Shown here: piece after piece, positions 29,107 through 37,497 of the stretch
Layout: each line of letters starts with the position of its first letter
Position numbering within the stretch: position 1 is the first letter of the stretch
From: Clostridia bacterium
GTDB taxonomy: Bacteria > Bacillota > Clostridia > Christensenellales > Borkfalkiaceae
Reading direction: 5' to 3'
Assembly (NCBI GenBank): GCA_017398825.1
Contig: JAFQEV010000046.1
Location: 1-63,410 of the forward strand
Length of the DNA: 63,410 nucleotides
The notes under the pieces: generated by a model
What the model saw: only the letters and a program-made list of their open reading frames with translations
What the model was told of the DNA's origin: nothing
Database searches by the model: none
Made by a program: the position numbers and the translations under genes

Positions 29107-30540
29107 ATGGAGATTAAAGATTTAAACGAAGAGTTAAACGTTATTCCTGAAAAACCGGATTTTTCGGAAGAACTTTTAACAATCGTAAAAAGCAATTTAA
29201 AAAATTCTGAAATAAAAGAGCGCTTAAGCGAGTACCACGATTACGATATTGCGGAAATTATTCCCCTACTCGAGCCGAGCGAGCGTAAAAAGTTATATCG
29301 CATTTTGGGTGACGAGGCGGTTTCTGATATATTCGCTTATCTTGAAAACGTTGAGGAATACATCACCGAGCTTGATAACGAAAAGGCGGCTGACATCATC
29401 GAGGAGATGGACGCGGACGACGCTATCGACGTTTTAGACGAACTCCCCGAAGATAAGAAGGAAGACATTATCAGCCTTATCGAGCCCGAGGCTCAGGCGG
29501 ACATTAAACTTATCGATAGCTATGAGGATGAGCAAATCGGTAGCCGAATGACTACCAACTACATTTCCATAAAGAAGTCCTTTACCATAAAGCAAGCAAT
29601 GCGCGCACTCGTAAAGCAAGCGGCGGATAACGACAATATCTCCACTATTTACGCCGTTAACGACGACGATACCTTCTACGGCGCAATCGAGCTTAGAGAT
29701 TTAGTTATAGCAAGAGAGGGAACTCCCCTTGAGAATATAATCGTTACCAACTACCCTTACGTTTACGCTTTGGAAACGACGGCTGAGTGTATCGAACAGT
29801 TAAAGGACTATTCTGAGGACTCCATACCCGTTCTTAACAAGCACAACGTTTTAATAGGTGTAATAACCGCGTCTGACATCGTTGAGGCGGTTGACGAAGA
29901 GCTTGGTGACGACTACGCAAAACTCGCAGGTTTAACCTCGGAAGAAGATTTAGACGAGCCGGTATTTAAAAGTATAACGAAACGTATCCCTTGGCTTGTA
30001 ATACTTCTCGTTTTAGGCGTTGGAATTGCAGCGGTTATTCAAGGCTTTCAAACCTTGATACCCCCATCGCTCATAATACTCTACACCTTCCAAAGCTTAA
30101 TACTCGGAATGAGCGGTAACGCGGGCACCCAAAGCCTTGCAGTTACCATTAGAGTTATAAGCGATGACGAGCTTGGAGGCAAGGAAAAATTAAAATTCGT
30201 GTTTAAGGAACTTAGAGTAGGTTTTTTAAACGGACTTATCGTAGGAGGCCTTGCGTTTGCAGTAATCGGCATATACGTTCAGTTTTTCGAGCCAAACTTC
30301 GTTTCCGACTTCGGCGTATCCGGCTTTGCAGTATCGGCATGCATAGGCGTTTCACTACTTATTTCAATGCTCATTGCCAGCCTTGACGGAACGCTTATCC
30401 CCATATTCTTTAAAAAGATAGGAATTGACCCGGCAGTTGCATCAGGTCCGCTCATTACAACTATTAACGACTTTATTGCAGTTATAGTATATTACGGCGT
30501 TTCAATTCTTCTACTTGTAAAACTACTTGGAATTGCATAA
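29107..30540 (+). CDS. mgtE: Magnesium transporter MgtE
   Basis: The 477-residue protein has the MgtE N-domain (about 35-140, acidic helices), two CBS domains (about 150-270; MTTNYISIKKSFTIKQAMRA) and a five-helix membrane domain (about 300-477). The pore-region signature PSLIILYTFQSLILGMSGNA and GNAGTQSLA is present. MgtE is a Mg2+-gated channel. The ribosome site is GGAGGTAG. The leader peptide plus terminator upstream suggests attenuation in place of the common M-box. Confidence 0.96.
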   Translation: MEIKDLNEELNVIPEKPDFSEELLTIVKSNLKNSEIKERLSEYHDYDIAEIIPLLEPSERKKLYRILGDEAVSDIFAYLENVEEYITELDNEKAADIIEEMDADDAIDVLDELPEDKKEDIISLIEPEAQADIKLIDSYEDEQIGSRMTTNYISIKKSFTIKQAMRALVKQAADNDNISTIYAVNDDDTFYGAIELRDLVIAREGTPLENIIVTNYPYVYALETTAECIEQLKDYSEDSIPVLNKHNVLIGVITASDIVEAVDEELGDDYAKLAGLTSEEDLDEPVFKSITKRIPWLVILLVLGVGIAAVIQGFQTLIPPSLIILYTFQSLILGMSGNAGTQSLAVTIRVISDDELGGKEKLKFVFKELRVGFLNGLIVGGLAFAVIGIYVQFFEPNFVSDFGVSGFAVSACIGVSLLISMLIASLDGTLIPIFFKKIGIDPAVASGPLITTINDFIAVIVYYGVSILLLVKLLGIA

Positions 30541-30543
30541 AAA

Positions 30544-30569
30544 ATATCCACGGAATTATCCGTGGATAT
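30544..30569. terminator. Bidirectional intrinsic terminator
   Basis: ATATCCACGGA pairs with TCCGTGGATAT, followed by TTGTTTTTG. It ends mgtE (+) and the cyclophilin gene (-). Confidence 0.85.
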
Positions 30570-30585
30570 TTGTTTTTGTTTTATT

Positions 30586-31431
30586 TTACTTATTGCAACC
30601 AGACTTCATGCTTGCAGACACCTTAAAGGTTACTGCGGGCAAAGCAAAGATATCTTGAAGGTTATCGCTATCGTCGATTATCTCTTTCTTTGCATAATCA
30701 GCATCGTCTTCGTTTGCAAATTCCATTTCAACAAACTCGTTGCCCTCGAGCTTGTAGTATTCGTTATCGGAATTTAAATAGTAATCAAAGCTATTTTCAG
30801 AAGAAACAACGCCGTTCACGCGCTCACCTGCGTATCTCATATGCAAGTAACCGTCGCCCTTAGAATTATCAACGAGTGCCTTTTGAAGAGCAGTTAACGA
30901 CTCACTGTCGATAAAGCCGAATACGCAGAACTCGTCAGCAGTAAACGGTACGTCGTTAGTTAAAACGATTGCAAAGTTTGCTTTTGAGGTACCGTATTTA
31001 GCGTCACCCGAGTCAATATCAAAATCTCTAAGCATAACGAGTGCGCCGGGCTGAACGGTGAGCTCGGACTTTAAACCGCCTTGGGTAAACTCACCCTCAA
31101 GTGCACTGCCCGTATAATTTTTAACGTTGTAGCCCTCAGTGTAACCACCAACAACAACGTAGCCTTGCTGTTTGGAAAGAGTTAACACGGTATCATTATA
31201 ATAACCGTCGTTAATAAGGCTAATTACCCTCTCAGTCGTTTTGGGAGCAAAGGTCTCGTATAAAGTAAGCTTGGAATCTATAGAATTAGTTTCCGTGCCT
31301 ACGGTGTACGTAATTTTAAAGTCAGCCGTTTGAATAACGCTACCGTCCTTAGTTTCTTTACAACCGCTAACTGCGAGCACCAAGGTTGAAATAATGGCAA
31401 GTGCCATAACTTTGATAAATGCTTTTTTCAT
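30586..31431 (-). CDS. Cyclophilin-type peptidyl-prolyl isomerase lipoprotein
   Basis: The start at 31431 gives MKKAFIKVMALAIISTLVLA followed by the lipobox VSGC, so the 281-residue protein should be lipid-anchored outside the membrane. The longer upstream frame lacks a sensible signal and is rejected. The mature part resembles a cyclophilin domain (KLTLYETFAPKTTERVISLI, PGALVMLRDFD, FAIVLTNDVPFTADEFCVFG), with degenerate catalytic residues: I do not see the usual Arg-Phe pair clearly. It may be a folding helper for exported proteins. Confidence 0.82.
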   Translation of the reverse strand: MKKAFIKVMALAIISTLVLAVSGCKETKDGSVIQTADFKITYTVGTETNSIDSKLTLYETFAPKTTERVISLINDGYYNDTVLTLSKQQGYVVVGGYTEGYNVKNYTGSALEGEFTQGGLKSELTVQPGALVMLRDFDIDSGDAKYGTSKANFAIVLTNDVPFTADEFCVFGFIDSESLTALQKALVDNSKGDGYLHMRYAGERVNGVVSSENSFDYYLNSDNEYYKLEGNEFVEMEFANEDDADYAKKEIIDDSDNLQDIFALPAVTFKVSASMKSGCNK

Positions 31432-31439
31432 AATATCTC

Positions 31440-32525
31440 CTAACTGAAAAAGTAAAATAATAAACCAAGCAATACGATTATTCCGAGGGATAAGCCAACC
31501 GCAAATAAAACTCTCCAAGGCGAAACGGGCGTTTTACCCGTTATTTTTGCCGTGTTGCCGTTTACGTGAACGGAATAATTTTTCTTGTTGTATCTGTAAT
31601 TTAATAAGTAGATAGGGAGCAGTACGTATTTATACGTAACGCTCGAGTGGCTTGTTGAAACGTTTATGTAATCAACAACGTGATAGTGGTATCTAGAAAG
31701 TATTCGGCGCTGGATTATCGCATCCATACTCGCCTTGGCATCGCTCCAGCAATCTTCGATTTTCCTATCCGAACGCTTTGCCATAAAGCCCGTCATATAC
31801 TCGCTGTCATACACCTTTGCCGTATTTATATCAAACGGCAAAATCTTGTTGAGAGTTTTTTGAGAATACGCGGTATCGGCGTTTATCATAACGTCGTCAA
31901 AAAAATCGTCGTACACACCGGAAACGGTACGCCATACAATATAGGTTTCAGTTCTTCTGTTCTTACCAGAGCCAACCGTTCTCGTGTGGCGAGTGCCAAG
32001 CCTTGCCCTATATACCGATTGCGTTCTGCTATCAAAGGTAAAGCAGGGTTGATATACTCCCCTAAAATTTTCTTCGTGCAAATTCTTTTTGAATTTAGAC
32101 GGAGCAAACAGCTTTGACTTTGCCCAAACCTTAGCTTTTTCAAGCGCCGTTTGCTTGGTAACGGTGAACGGAAACACGGCGTTAGGCTTAAGCCCTGCCA
32201 TCTCAGTAGTTTTTACCACGTGGGAAGTTCCGCAGTAAGGGCAACCCGTAGCGGTCTCCCCTTGCATTAAAACAACCACCGCACCACAGTTTTCACAGCG
32301 GTAAACGGACGATTCGTCCTTCCAAGTTTCAGCGTTTCCAAATGCGGATAGAATATCGAGTTCTTGAACCTTGGAGGATTTTTCAAAATCGGTAACCGTT
32401 CCACAATGCGGGCATTTAAGCATTTGCGTTTCGGGGTCAAACGTCATATTCGCCCCGCAACTTTCGCACTTTACGGTCACGGTTTCAGTTTGATTTTCCT
32501 TTTCGATAAACTCTCTATCTTCCAT
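31440..32525 (-). CDS. Zinc-ribbon membrane protein
   Basis: The 361-residue protein has two N-terminal zinc ribbons, CESCGANMTFDPETQMLKC with CPHCG (about 20-45) and YRCENCGAV with CPYCG (about 70-98). A soluble middle domain follows, then a single C-terminal hydrophobic helix (about 340-360; VLFAVGLSLGIIVLLGLLFY). This layout matches TFIIB-type zinc-ribbon proteins of unknown role in Bacillota. The cyclophilin gene follows with 8 bp between. Confidence 0.75.
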   Translation of the reverse strand: MEDREFIEKENQTETVTVKCESCGANMTFDPETQMLKCPHCGTVTDFEKSSKVQELDILSAFGNAETWKDESSVYRCENCGAVVVLMQGETATGCPYCGTSHVVKTTEMAGLKPNAVFPFTVTKQTALEKAKVWAKSKLFAPSKFKKNLHEENFRGVYQPCFTFDSRTQSVYRARLGTRHTRTVGSGKNRRTETYIVWRTVSGVYDDFFDDVMINADTAYSQKTLNKILPFDINTAKVYDSEYMTGFMAKRSDRKIEDCWSDAKASMDAIIQRRILSRYHYHVVDYINVSTSHSSVTYKYVLLPIYLLNYRYNKKNYSVHVNGNTAKITGKTPVSPWRVLFAVGLSLGIIVLLGLLFYFFS

Positions 32526-32585
32526 AATTTTACAATCTTTAATATTGATTTAGACACACGATATTACGCCGTTTATAACATAATA

Positions 32586-32650
32586 TTTGTGGTCAACGAA
32601 GTCTATTACTTGAGCAGAAACGAAGTGTAATGCCCAAAATAATGGATTAA
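32586..32650 (+). repeat. Type A2 repeat, right half only
   Basis: A fragment beginning near GGTCAACGAAGTCTATTAC and ending ATAATGGATTAA. The left half is missing, so the hairpin cannot form. A complete A2 copy starts 2 bp later. Confidence 0.8.
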
Positions 32651-32651
32651 A

Positions 32652-32773
32652 TAAGACGTTAGTTTGAGTATTAGACGAGGCTCGTGAAAGTTATAGGCTG
32701 AGTTAGACCTTGTTGGTCAACGAAGTCTATTACTTGAGCAGAAACGAAGTATAATGCCCAAAATAACGGATTA
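32652..32773 (+). repeat. Type A2 interspersed structured repeat, full copy, abutting DUF1858 gene stop
   Basis: Full 122 bp copy. The outer arms CGTTAGTTTGAGTATTA and TAATGCCCAAAATAACG pair with few mismatches. The inner arms AAGTTATAG and CTATTACTT pair, with a GACC/GGTC tip. The last three bases are the stop codon of the minus-strand gene at 32771. Confidence 0.85.
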
Positions 32774-32962
32774 TTTGTTGAGGGCGTCAAGAAGTTCGTT
32801 AACGTCAATTCCGTGAACGGACGCTGCCTCCGCAATAGTTTCACCGTGAGCGATAGCACAGCCTAAGCAATGCATGCCGTAGCCAAGTAAAATTTCAGGC
32901 GCGTTGGGGTTAAGCTCAACTGCCTCCATAATTAAAGTGTCCTTAGTTATCTTCTTTTCCAT
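32771..32962 (-). CDS. DUF1858 small redox-disulfide domain protein
   Basis: The 63-residue protein is a single DUF1858 domain (LIMEAVELNPNAPEILLGYG, MHCLGCAIAHGETIAEAASV). The CxxC in MHCLGC is the putative redox disulfide seen in proteins linked to hybrid cluster (prismane) proteins in anaerobes. It follows the SPFH gene by 24 bp, probably as an operon. Its stop codon overlaps a type A2 repeat. Confidence 0.88.
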   Translation of the reverse strand: MEKKITKDTLIMEAVELNPNAPEILLGYGMHCLGCAIAHGETIAEAASVHGIDVNELLDALNK

Positions 32963-32986
32963 AATATTTACTCCTTTTAGGTTGTT

Positions 32987-34024
32987 TTATAATTTTTTAC
33001 CGCAAGAGGGGCAGAATTTTGCACTTCCCTCAACTTCCGCACCGCATTCAGTACAGAACGATTTTGCGTTTTGCTTTGCTCCACATTCCGAGCAGAACTT
33101 TGCACCGCTTGCTATAGTTGCGCCACAAGCGGAACATTTTTTACCACCCTTTGCCTCTGCAGGAGCACTTTGCGCGGTAGACTTGAACGCCTCGGCAAAC
33201 ATTTGCCCCATTCCAAGCCCTGCTCCGATAGAAACGCCGGCACTTGCCATGGGATTGCCTTCATTCTTCGCCGCGTCCTTCATAGCCTCGGCTGCGGCAA
33301 CCTTCATCATAACGTCAGTCTTATCGCCCAAAATGCCAAGCTTGCTCCTTTCATCAAGAGCCTTTTCTACCTCGGCAGGAACGGACATGTTCTCGATAAA
33401 GAGGTTGGTAAGTTTTAAGCCGATTTCGTTAAACTTGGACTGAATAGACCTTTTTACAATCTCGTTAAACTCTAAGGTGTTGCCCGCTAAATCAAGAGCG
33501 GAAACCTTACTTTCGCCGAGCGCATCGGTGAGCGCGGAAACGAGCATCGTTTTAAGATAAGATACGATATCCGAGGTTACGAACGATGAGTCCGTGCCAA
33601 AAAGCTCTTTCATGAACACGGTAGGATCGTCAACCTTAAACGCGAACGCGCCAAAACCTCTAACTCTTATAACGCCAAACTCGGGGTCGCGCATCATAAT
33701 GGGGTTTTGAGTACCCCACTTAACGTCTGTAAACTGCTTGGTATTTACGAAATAAACGTCTAACGTGATGGGCGTTTCAAACGCGTATTTCCAAGCGGCA
33801 AGTTTTGTCAAAATGGGGAAAATATCCGTTTTAAGATCGTATAAACCCGGGCCAAAAACGTCCGCTACCTGACCTTTGTAAACGAAAACCGCACATTGAG
33901 ATTCGCGAACGGTAAGCGTTGACTTATTGTTCACTTCTCTACCCGACTTTTTAAAGGGATATTTGTATACTAACGTGTTGTTAGAACTATCCGACCACTC
34001 AATATTAAGTCTAAATAATGCCAT
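32987..34024 (-). CDS. SPFH-domain protein with C-terminal zinc ribbons (YdjI-like)
   Basis: The 345-residue protein has an N-terminal SPFH-like region (about 20-230; KSTLTVRESQCAVFVYKGQV, FGPGLYDLKTD), a low-complexity Ala/Gly linker, and two zinc ribbons at about 295-345 (CSACGATIASGAKFCSECGA; CTECGAEVEGSAKFCPSCGK). This is the 'virion core protein'-like YdjI family of Bacillota, linked to membrane organisation or envelope stress. No own membrane segment is seen. Together with the DUF1858 gene it forms a two-gene unit. Confidence 0.88.
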   Translation of the reverse strand: MALFRLNIEWSDSSNNTLVYKYPFKKSGREVNNKSTLTVRESQCAVFVYKGQVADVFGPGLYDLKTDIFPILTKLAAWKYAFETPITLDVYFVNTKQFTDVKWGTQNPIMMRDPEFGVIRVRGFGAFAFKVDDPTVFMKELFGTDSSFVTSDIVSYLKTMLVSALTDALGESKVSALDLAGNTLEFNEIVKRSIQSKFNEIGLKLTNLFIENMSVPAEVEKALDERSKLGILGDKTDVMMKVAAAEAMKDAAKNEGNPMASAGVSIGAGLGMGQMFAEAFKSTAQSAPAEAKGGKKCSACGATIASGAKFCSECGAKQNAKSFCTECGAEVEGSAKFCPSCGKKL

Positions 34025-34162
34025 AATTTTCTCCTTTTTAGTTATTCATAACTAACTAATAGGTATTATACCACATAATTTGCCCGTTTACAACAAGTTT
34101 TTTTCACTTTTTGGAAAACTATTATGCAACTATACAAAAATAATGGCAAACACCGTCCTCTA

Positions 34163-34191
34163 TTGACTAAGAAGTGCAAAAATGGTAAAAT
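34163..34191 (+). promoter_or_regulatory. Promoter of the acyltransferase gene, predicted leaderless
   Basis: TTGACT, 17 bp and TAAAAT are followed by 6 nt and then the ATG at 34198. No Shine-Dalgarno is present. Confidence 0.65.
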
Positions 34192-34197
34192 TAATTT

Positions 34198-35460
34198 ATG
34201 AAAATAAAAGTAAAAAAGCTCGATTTTGAGCAAGTTCAAAAGTTAAAGCGCCCAAAGCGCAAAAAACCGTCCAAACCGAGCGGTGTTTTAAAATTGCTTA
34301 TCCGCGCAATTTCGCACGGCGCGCTTAAAAACGTCAACTTCACCTACGATTTTCCCGAAAGAGATACGGTAGGCAAAGGCCCGTATTTAATCTTAATGAA
34401 CCACTCGAGTTTTCTCGATTTGAAAATCGTTTCCAAAATATTTAAGCGCGAAAAATACAATATCGTTTGCACTACCGACGCCCTCGTTGGAAAAGAGTTC
34501 TTAATGAGAAAAATAGGCTGTGTTCCCACCCAAAAATTCGTGCGCGATGTAGCCTTAATTAACGATATAAGCTATATCGTTAAAAAGCAAAAAAACAGCG
34601 TTTTAATGTACCCCGAGGCAGGATATTCGCTCGACGGGTCTGCAACACCTATCCCCGAGGGGCTTGGCAGGCTTATAAAAATGCTTGGCGTTCCCGTAAT
34701 TTTCGTCAAGACCTTTGGCGCTTATCACCACGACCCATTGTACAATCTTTTACAGCTTAGAAAGGTTGACGTTTCTGCAACCGTAACCGTTCTTGCAAGT
34801 AAAGAAGAGGTTGAAAACCTAACTGTTAACGCTTTGAGTGAAAAGGTTCAAACGGCGTTTACGTTCGATAACTTTAAGTGGCAAATTGAAAACGGAGTTA
34901 AAATAACTGAAAAGTTCCGTGCGGACGGGCTTGAAAGAGTTTTATACAAGTGCCCTGCGTGCAATGCCGAGGGGCACACCGTTGGCAAGGGAATTACCCT
35001 TAAATGCAATGCGTGTGGCAAGGAATACACCCTTACTGAATACGGTCAAATGCAGGCTGTAAACGGAATGACGGAGTATCCGCATATACCCGACTGGTAC
35101 AACTGGCAAAGAGAGTGCGTAAAAGGCGAAATAACGGACTGGAAATATCAAATTGAAACGGACGTTAAGCTTTTGATGCTCGTTGATTACAAACGGCTTT
35201 ACGACGTCGGTGAGGCGGTTTTAACGCACGATAAATCGGGCTTTTCACTCGTTGGCAAAGGCTTTCCGTTAAACTACCGCCAAGGTCCTCTCACAAGCTA
35301 TTCTTTAAACTCCGATTACTACTGGTACGAGATGGGGGACGTCGTGTCGATCGGCGATAAAAACGCCCTATACTACTGTTTTCCGAAAAAAGACGGCTTA
35401 GTATCAAAACTGCGCCTCGCAACCGAAGAAATCTACAAAATAGCTAAAAGCGAAAGATAA
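34198..35460 (+). CDS. PlsC-like 1-acylglycerol-3-phosphate acyltransferase with C-terminal extension
   Basis: The 420-residue protein has a PlsC domain at about 35-230 with catalytic motif NHSSFLD (HxxxxD), the later motif VLMYPEAGYSLDG (EG-containing motif III) and IPEGLGRLIKMLGVPVIFVK. A zinc ribbon then follows at about 246-280 (CPACNAEG, CNACGKEY), and a C-terminal domain of unknown type. The zinc ribbon is unusual for PlsC. The basic N-terminus (KRPKRKKPSKPSG) fits a membrane-surface enzyme. The mRNA is probably leaderless. Confidence 0.82.
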   Translation: MKIKVKKLDFEQVQKLKRPKRKKPSKPSGVLKLLIRAISHGALKNVNFTYDFPERDTVGKGPYLILMNHSSFLDLKIVSKIFKREKYNIVCTTDALVGKEFLMRKIGCVPTQKFVRDVALINDISYIVKKQKNSVLMYPEAGYSLDGSATPIPEGLGRLIKMLGVPVIFVKTFGAYHHDPLYNLLQLRKVDVSATVTVLASKEEVENLTVNALSEKVQTAFTFDNFKWQIENGVKITEKFRADGLERVLYKCPACNAEGHTVGKGITLKCNACGKEYTLTEYGQMQAVNGMTEYPHIPDWYNWQRECVKGEITDWKYQIETDVKLLMLVDYKRLYDVGEAVLTHDKSGFSLVGKGFPLNYRQGPLTSYSLNSDYYWYEMGDVVSIGDKNALYYCFPKKDGLVSKLRLATEEIYKIAKSER

Positions 35461-35479
35461 AACTTAATTTTTAACAACA

Positions 35480-35508
35480 AAAAACCCTTGCGTTTTGCAA
35501 GGGTTTTC
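35480..35508. terminator. Bidirectional intrinsic terminator
   Basis: AAAAACCCTTGC pairs with GCAAGGGTTTT around GTTTT. It closes the acyltransferase gene (+) and the repeat lipoprotein gene (-). Confidence 0.9.
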
Positions 35509-35518
35509 TATTTAACGA

Positions 35519-37306
35519 TTAAAGTCTGATATCGCCTAAAACGTCTAAGTAATTAGCAATTCCAAGGTATACGAACTTGCCGTTGATTGCAGATACGATA
35601 TTTGCGTAATATGCGTTGCTCTCATCTTTAAATTCAGACTTGAAATACTTCTTGTAAAGGTCAGGTCTTAACTTGTTGTAGAAGGTCTTAGCATCACCAG
35701 ATTTTTGGAATACGAACACTACGATAGTGTTGGTTGCCTGAATATAATCACCGTCGTCATCCTGCGCCCAAACACCAGTAGTTTCATCTTGGCTGTAGTT
35801 CACGTCTCTATCAAGAGCGAACGTGCCAACCTCAGCTTTACCAGTAGGTGCGTTGTAGAGGTAATCACCAGCATCGTCTAAATCATAACGACCTTCAACG
35901 AACTTGTAATTGTTGTTCTTTCTATTGTACGATACGAACTTGCCATCTTTGAAAATGTAACCGCCATCTTCAGCCACGGTGTAATCGTAATATATACGAG
36001 AATAGTGATCAGCCTTAACGTAGTTTGCACCACTCTTTACGTATCTATCGCCGGTATCAACAACGTAGTTGCCGGTATTCGAGTTCTTAACGTAAATAGT
36101 ACGGTCTTCAAGCTTGTATTGAGTTCCGTCGTAGTAGTATTCACCAACACCCGCTTTACCTTGATAGTATGCGCTTGCCTCAGCGTAAAGTCCGTTTACT
36201 GAATCGTATGCAAAGCTCTTGCCTGCGTCAACGTACTTGTTACCGTCTTTTACGTATCTCTTGCCGTCGAACTTAAAGTAAACGCCGTCAGCCTCTTTTA
36301 TGTAACCGCTATAACCATCATCAACGTAATCAGTTCCGTTTAAAGTATATTTACCACCAGCGTTCTTAACGTAGGTAGAAGAGGTTGCGCGGTTGTAATA
36401 AACGTTAGTGTCCTTTACAAAACTATCGCCCTGCTTAATGTAATCGCCGTCTTTGTCGGAAACGAAGTTGCCATTTTCAACGCATTTAAAACGAACCTTA
36501 TCGTCAAGCTTATAAGTTTGAGTTTCTTCGTCGTAAACGTAATCGCCCCTCTTGTCAAAACTATAATTTACGTCATCGTCTAAAACGTAAGCACCGCTCT
36601 CGTTTTTAACGTAAGCACCTTCAGAGTCTTGATAATAAGTACCGTCTTCCTTGGGTGAATAATTATCATCATCGTCTATAACGAAATTGCCCTCGTCGTC
36701 AACCACGTAAATACCAGTGGAATCTTGAACGTAAGCGCCCTTGCCGGCATCTTCAACGTACGCGTCAGCCGTGTCGTGTAATACGTAAGCATCAGTAGCT
36801 ACGTCATACGAGTAGTCGCCCTTCTTGATTAAGAAGTAGTACTTAACGGCCGTGTCCTCAACGTATCTACCTTCAGTTGCGTCGTAAATATACCCACCGT
36901 CAGTTTCAGGAACGTAAAGGTTAAAGTCACGAGAATAACGAGTGCCGGTATCTCCGTCAACGTACTCTCTCATCGTGTTGCCGTCTTTAACGTAAGCGCC
37001 TTCAGCATCTTCATAATAGTTGCCGATAGCGTTGTAAGAGAAGTTAACGTCTTCATCTAACATATACTCGTCTTTAGTTGCAACGATTTCGTAGAAACCT
37101 TTTTTAAGCTTGAGCTCCTTAACGTCGTTCTTCAAAGCTTTTACGCTGGAACTGCTCTCAGTAACTAAAAGATTGTATCCGCCATCCTCAAGCCTAGATT
37201 TAGCTTTATCAAGATTGCCTGCTAATCCCTTAGCTCCACAACCAGCGGATAAAGCAACCGAGCAAACTAAAGTTAACGCTACAAAAAGTTTAGATAATTT
37301 TTTCAT
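35519..37306 (-). CDS. Repeat-built surface lipoprotein
   Basis: The 595-residue protein starts with a lipoprotein signal (MKKLSKLFVALTLVCSVALS, lipobox SAGC). From about residue 80 to 530 it is made of short repeats of about 10-13 residues with pattern G-x-Y-V-x-D (examples GAYVQDSTGIYVVDDEGNFV, GAYVKNESGAYVLDDDVNYS, GDYVYDEETQTYKLDDKVRF). The repeats are rich in Tyr, Asp and Gly, and a beta-hairpin or solenoid stack is likely. A non-repeat C-terminal domain of about 65 residues follows (FYNKLRPDLYKKYFKSEFKD). It matches no family I recognise. Promoter at 37369-37396. Confidence 0.8.
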   Translation of the reverse strand: MKKLSKLFVALTLVCSVALSAGCGAKGLAGNLDKAKSRLEDGGYNLLVTESSSSVKALKNDVKELKLKKGFYEIVATKDEYMLDEDVNFSYNAIGNYYEDAEGAYVKDGNTMREYVDGDTGTRYSRDFNLYVPETDGGYIYDATEGRYVEDTAVKYYFLIKKGDYSYDVATDAYVLHDTADAYVEDAGKGAYVQDSTGIYVVDDEGNFVIDDDDNYSPKEDGTYYQDSEGAYVKNESGAYVLDDDVNYSFDKRGDYVYDEETQTYKLDDKVRFKCVENGNFVSDKDGDYIKQGDSFVKDTNVYYNRATSSTYVKNAGGKYTLNGTDYVDDGYSGYIKEADGVYFKFDGKRYVKDGNKYVDAGKSFAYDSVNGLYAEASAYYQGKAGVGEYYYDGTQYKLEDRTIYVKNSNTGNYVVDTGDRYVKSGANYVKADHYSRIYYDYTVAEDGGYIFKDGKFVSYNRKNNNYKFVEGRYDLDDAGDYLYNAPTGKAEVGTFALDRDVNYSQDETTGVWAQDDDGDYIQATNTIVVFVFQKSGDAKTFYNKLRPDLYKKYFKSEFKDESNAYYANIVSAINGKFVYLGIANYLDVLGDIRL

Positions 37307-37368
37307 GAAAATCTCCTGTTAGATGTAATCTAAAGTTTTCTATCTAAAAAAGTACATAGGATATATTT

Positions 37369-37396
37369 ATTATAACATATATTCAAGAGATGTCAA
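37369..37396 (-). promoter_or_regulatory. Promoter of the repeat lipoprotein gene
   Basis: The minus strand reads TTGACA, 16 bp, a perfect TATAAT. The start codon is about 60 nt downstream, after AGGAGA. Confidence 0.8.
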
Positions 37397-37463
37397 GAAC
37401 ATTTTTACTTTTAAAATCGCGTTTTCCATCGCTTTTATAGCCATTTTTGTGAAAGATAAATGA

Positions 37464-37494
37464 AAAAGCGTTCAGCTTAACCGCCAAACGCTTT
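37464..37494 (-). terminator. Weak terminator-like hairpin after the GH88 gene
   Basis: On the minus strand AAAGCGTTTG pairs with an AACGCTTTTTC segment around a loop of about 15 nt. The hairpin is weaker than others in the window. Confidence 0.5.
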
Positions 37495-37497
37495 ACG

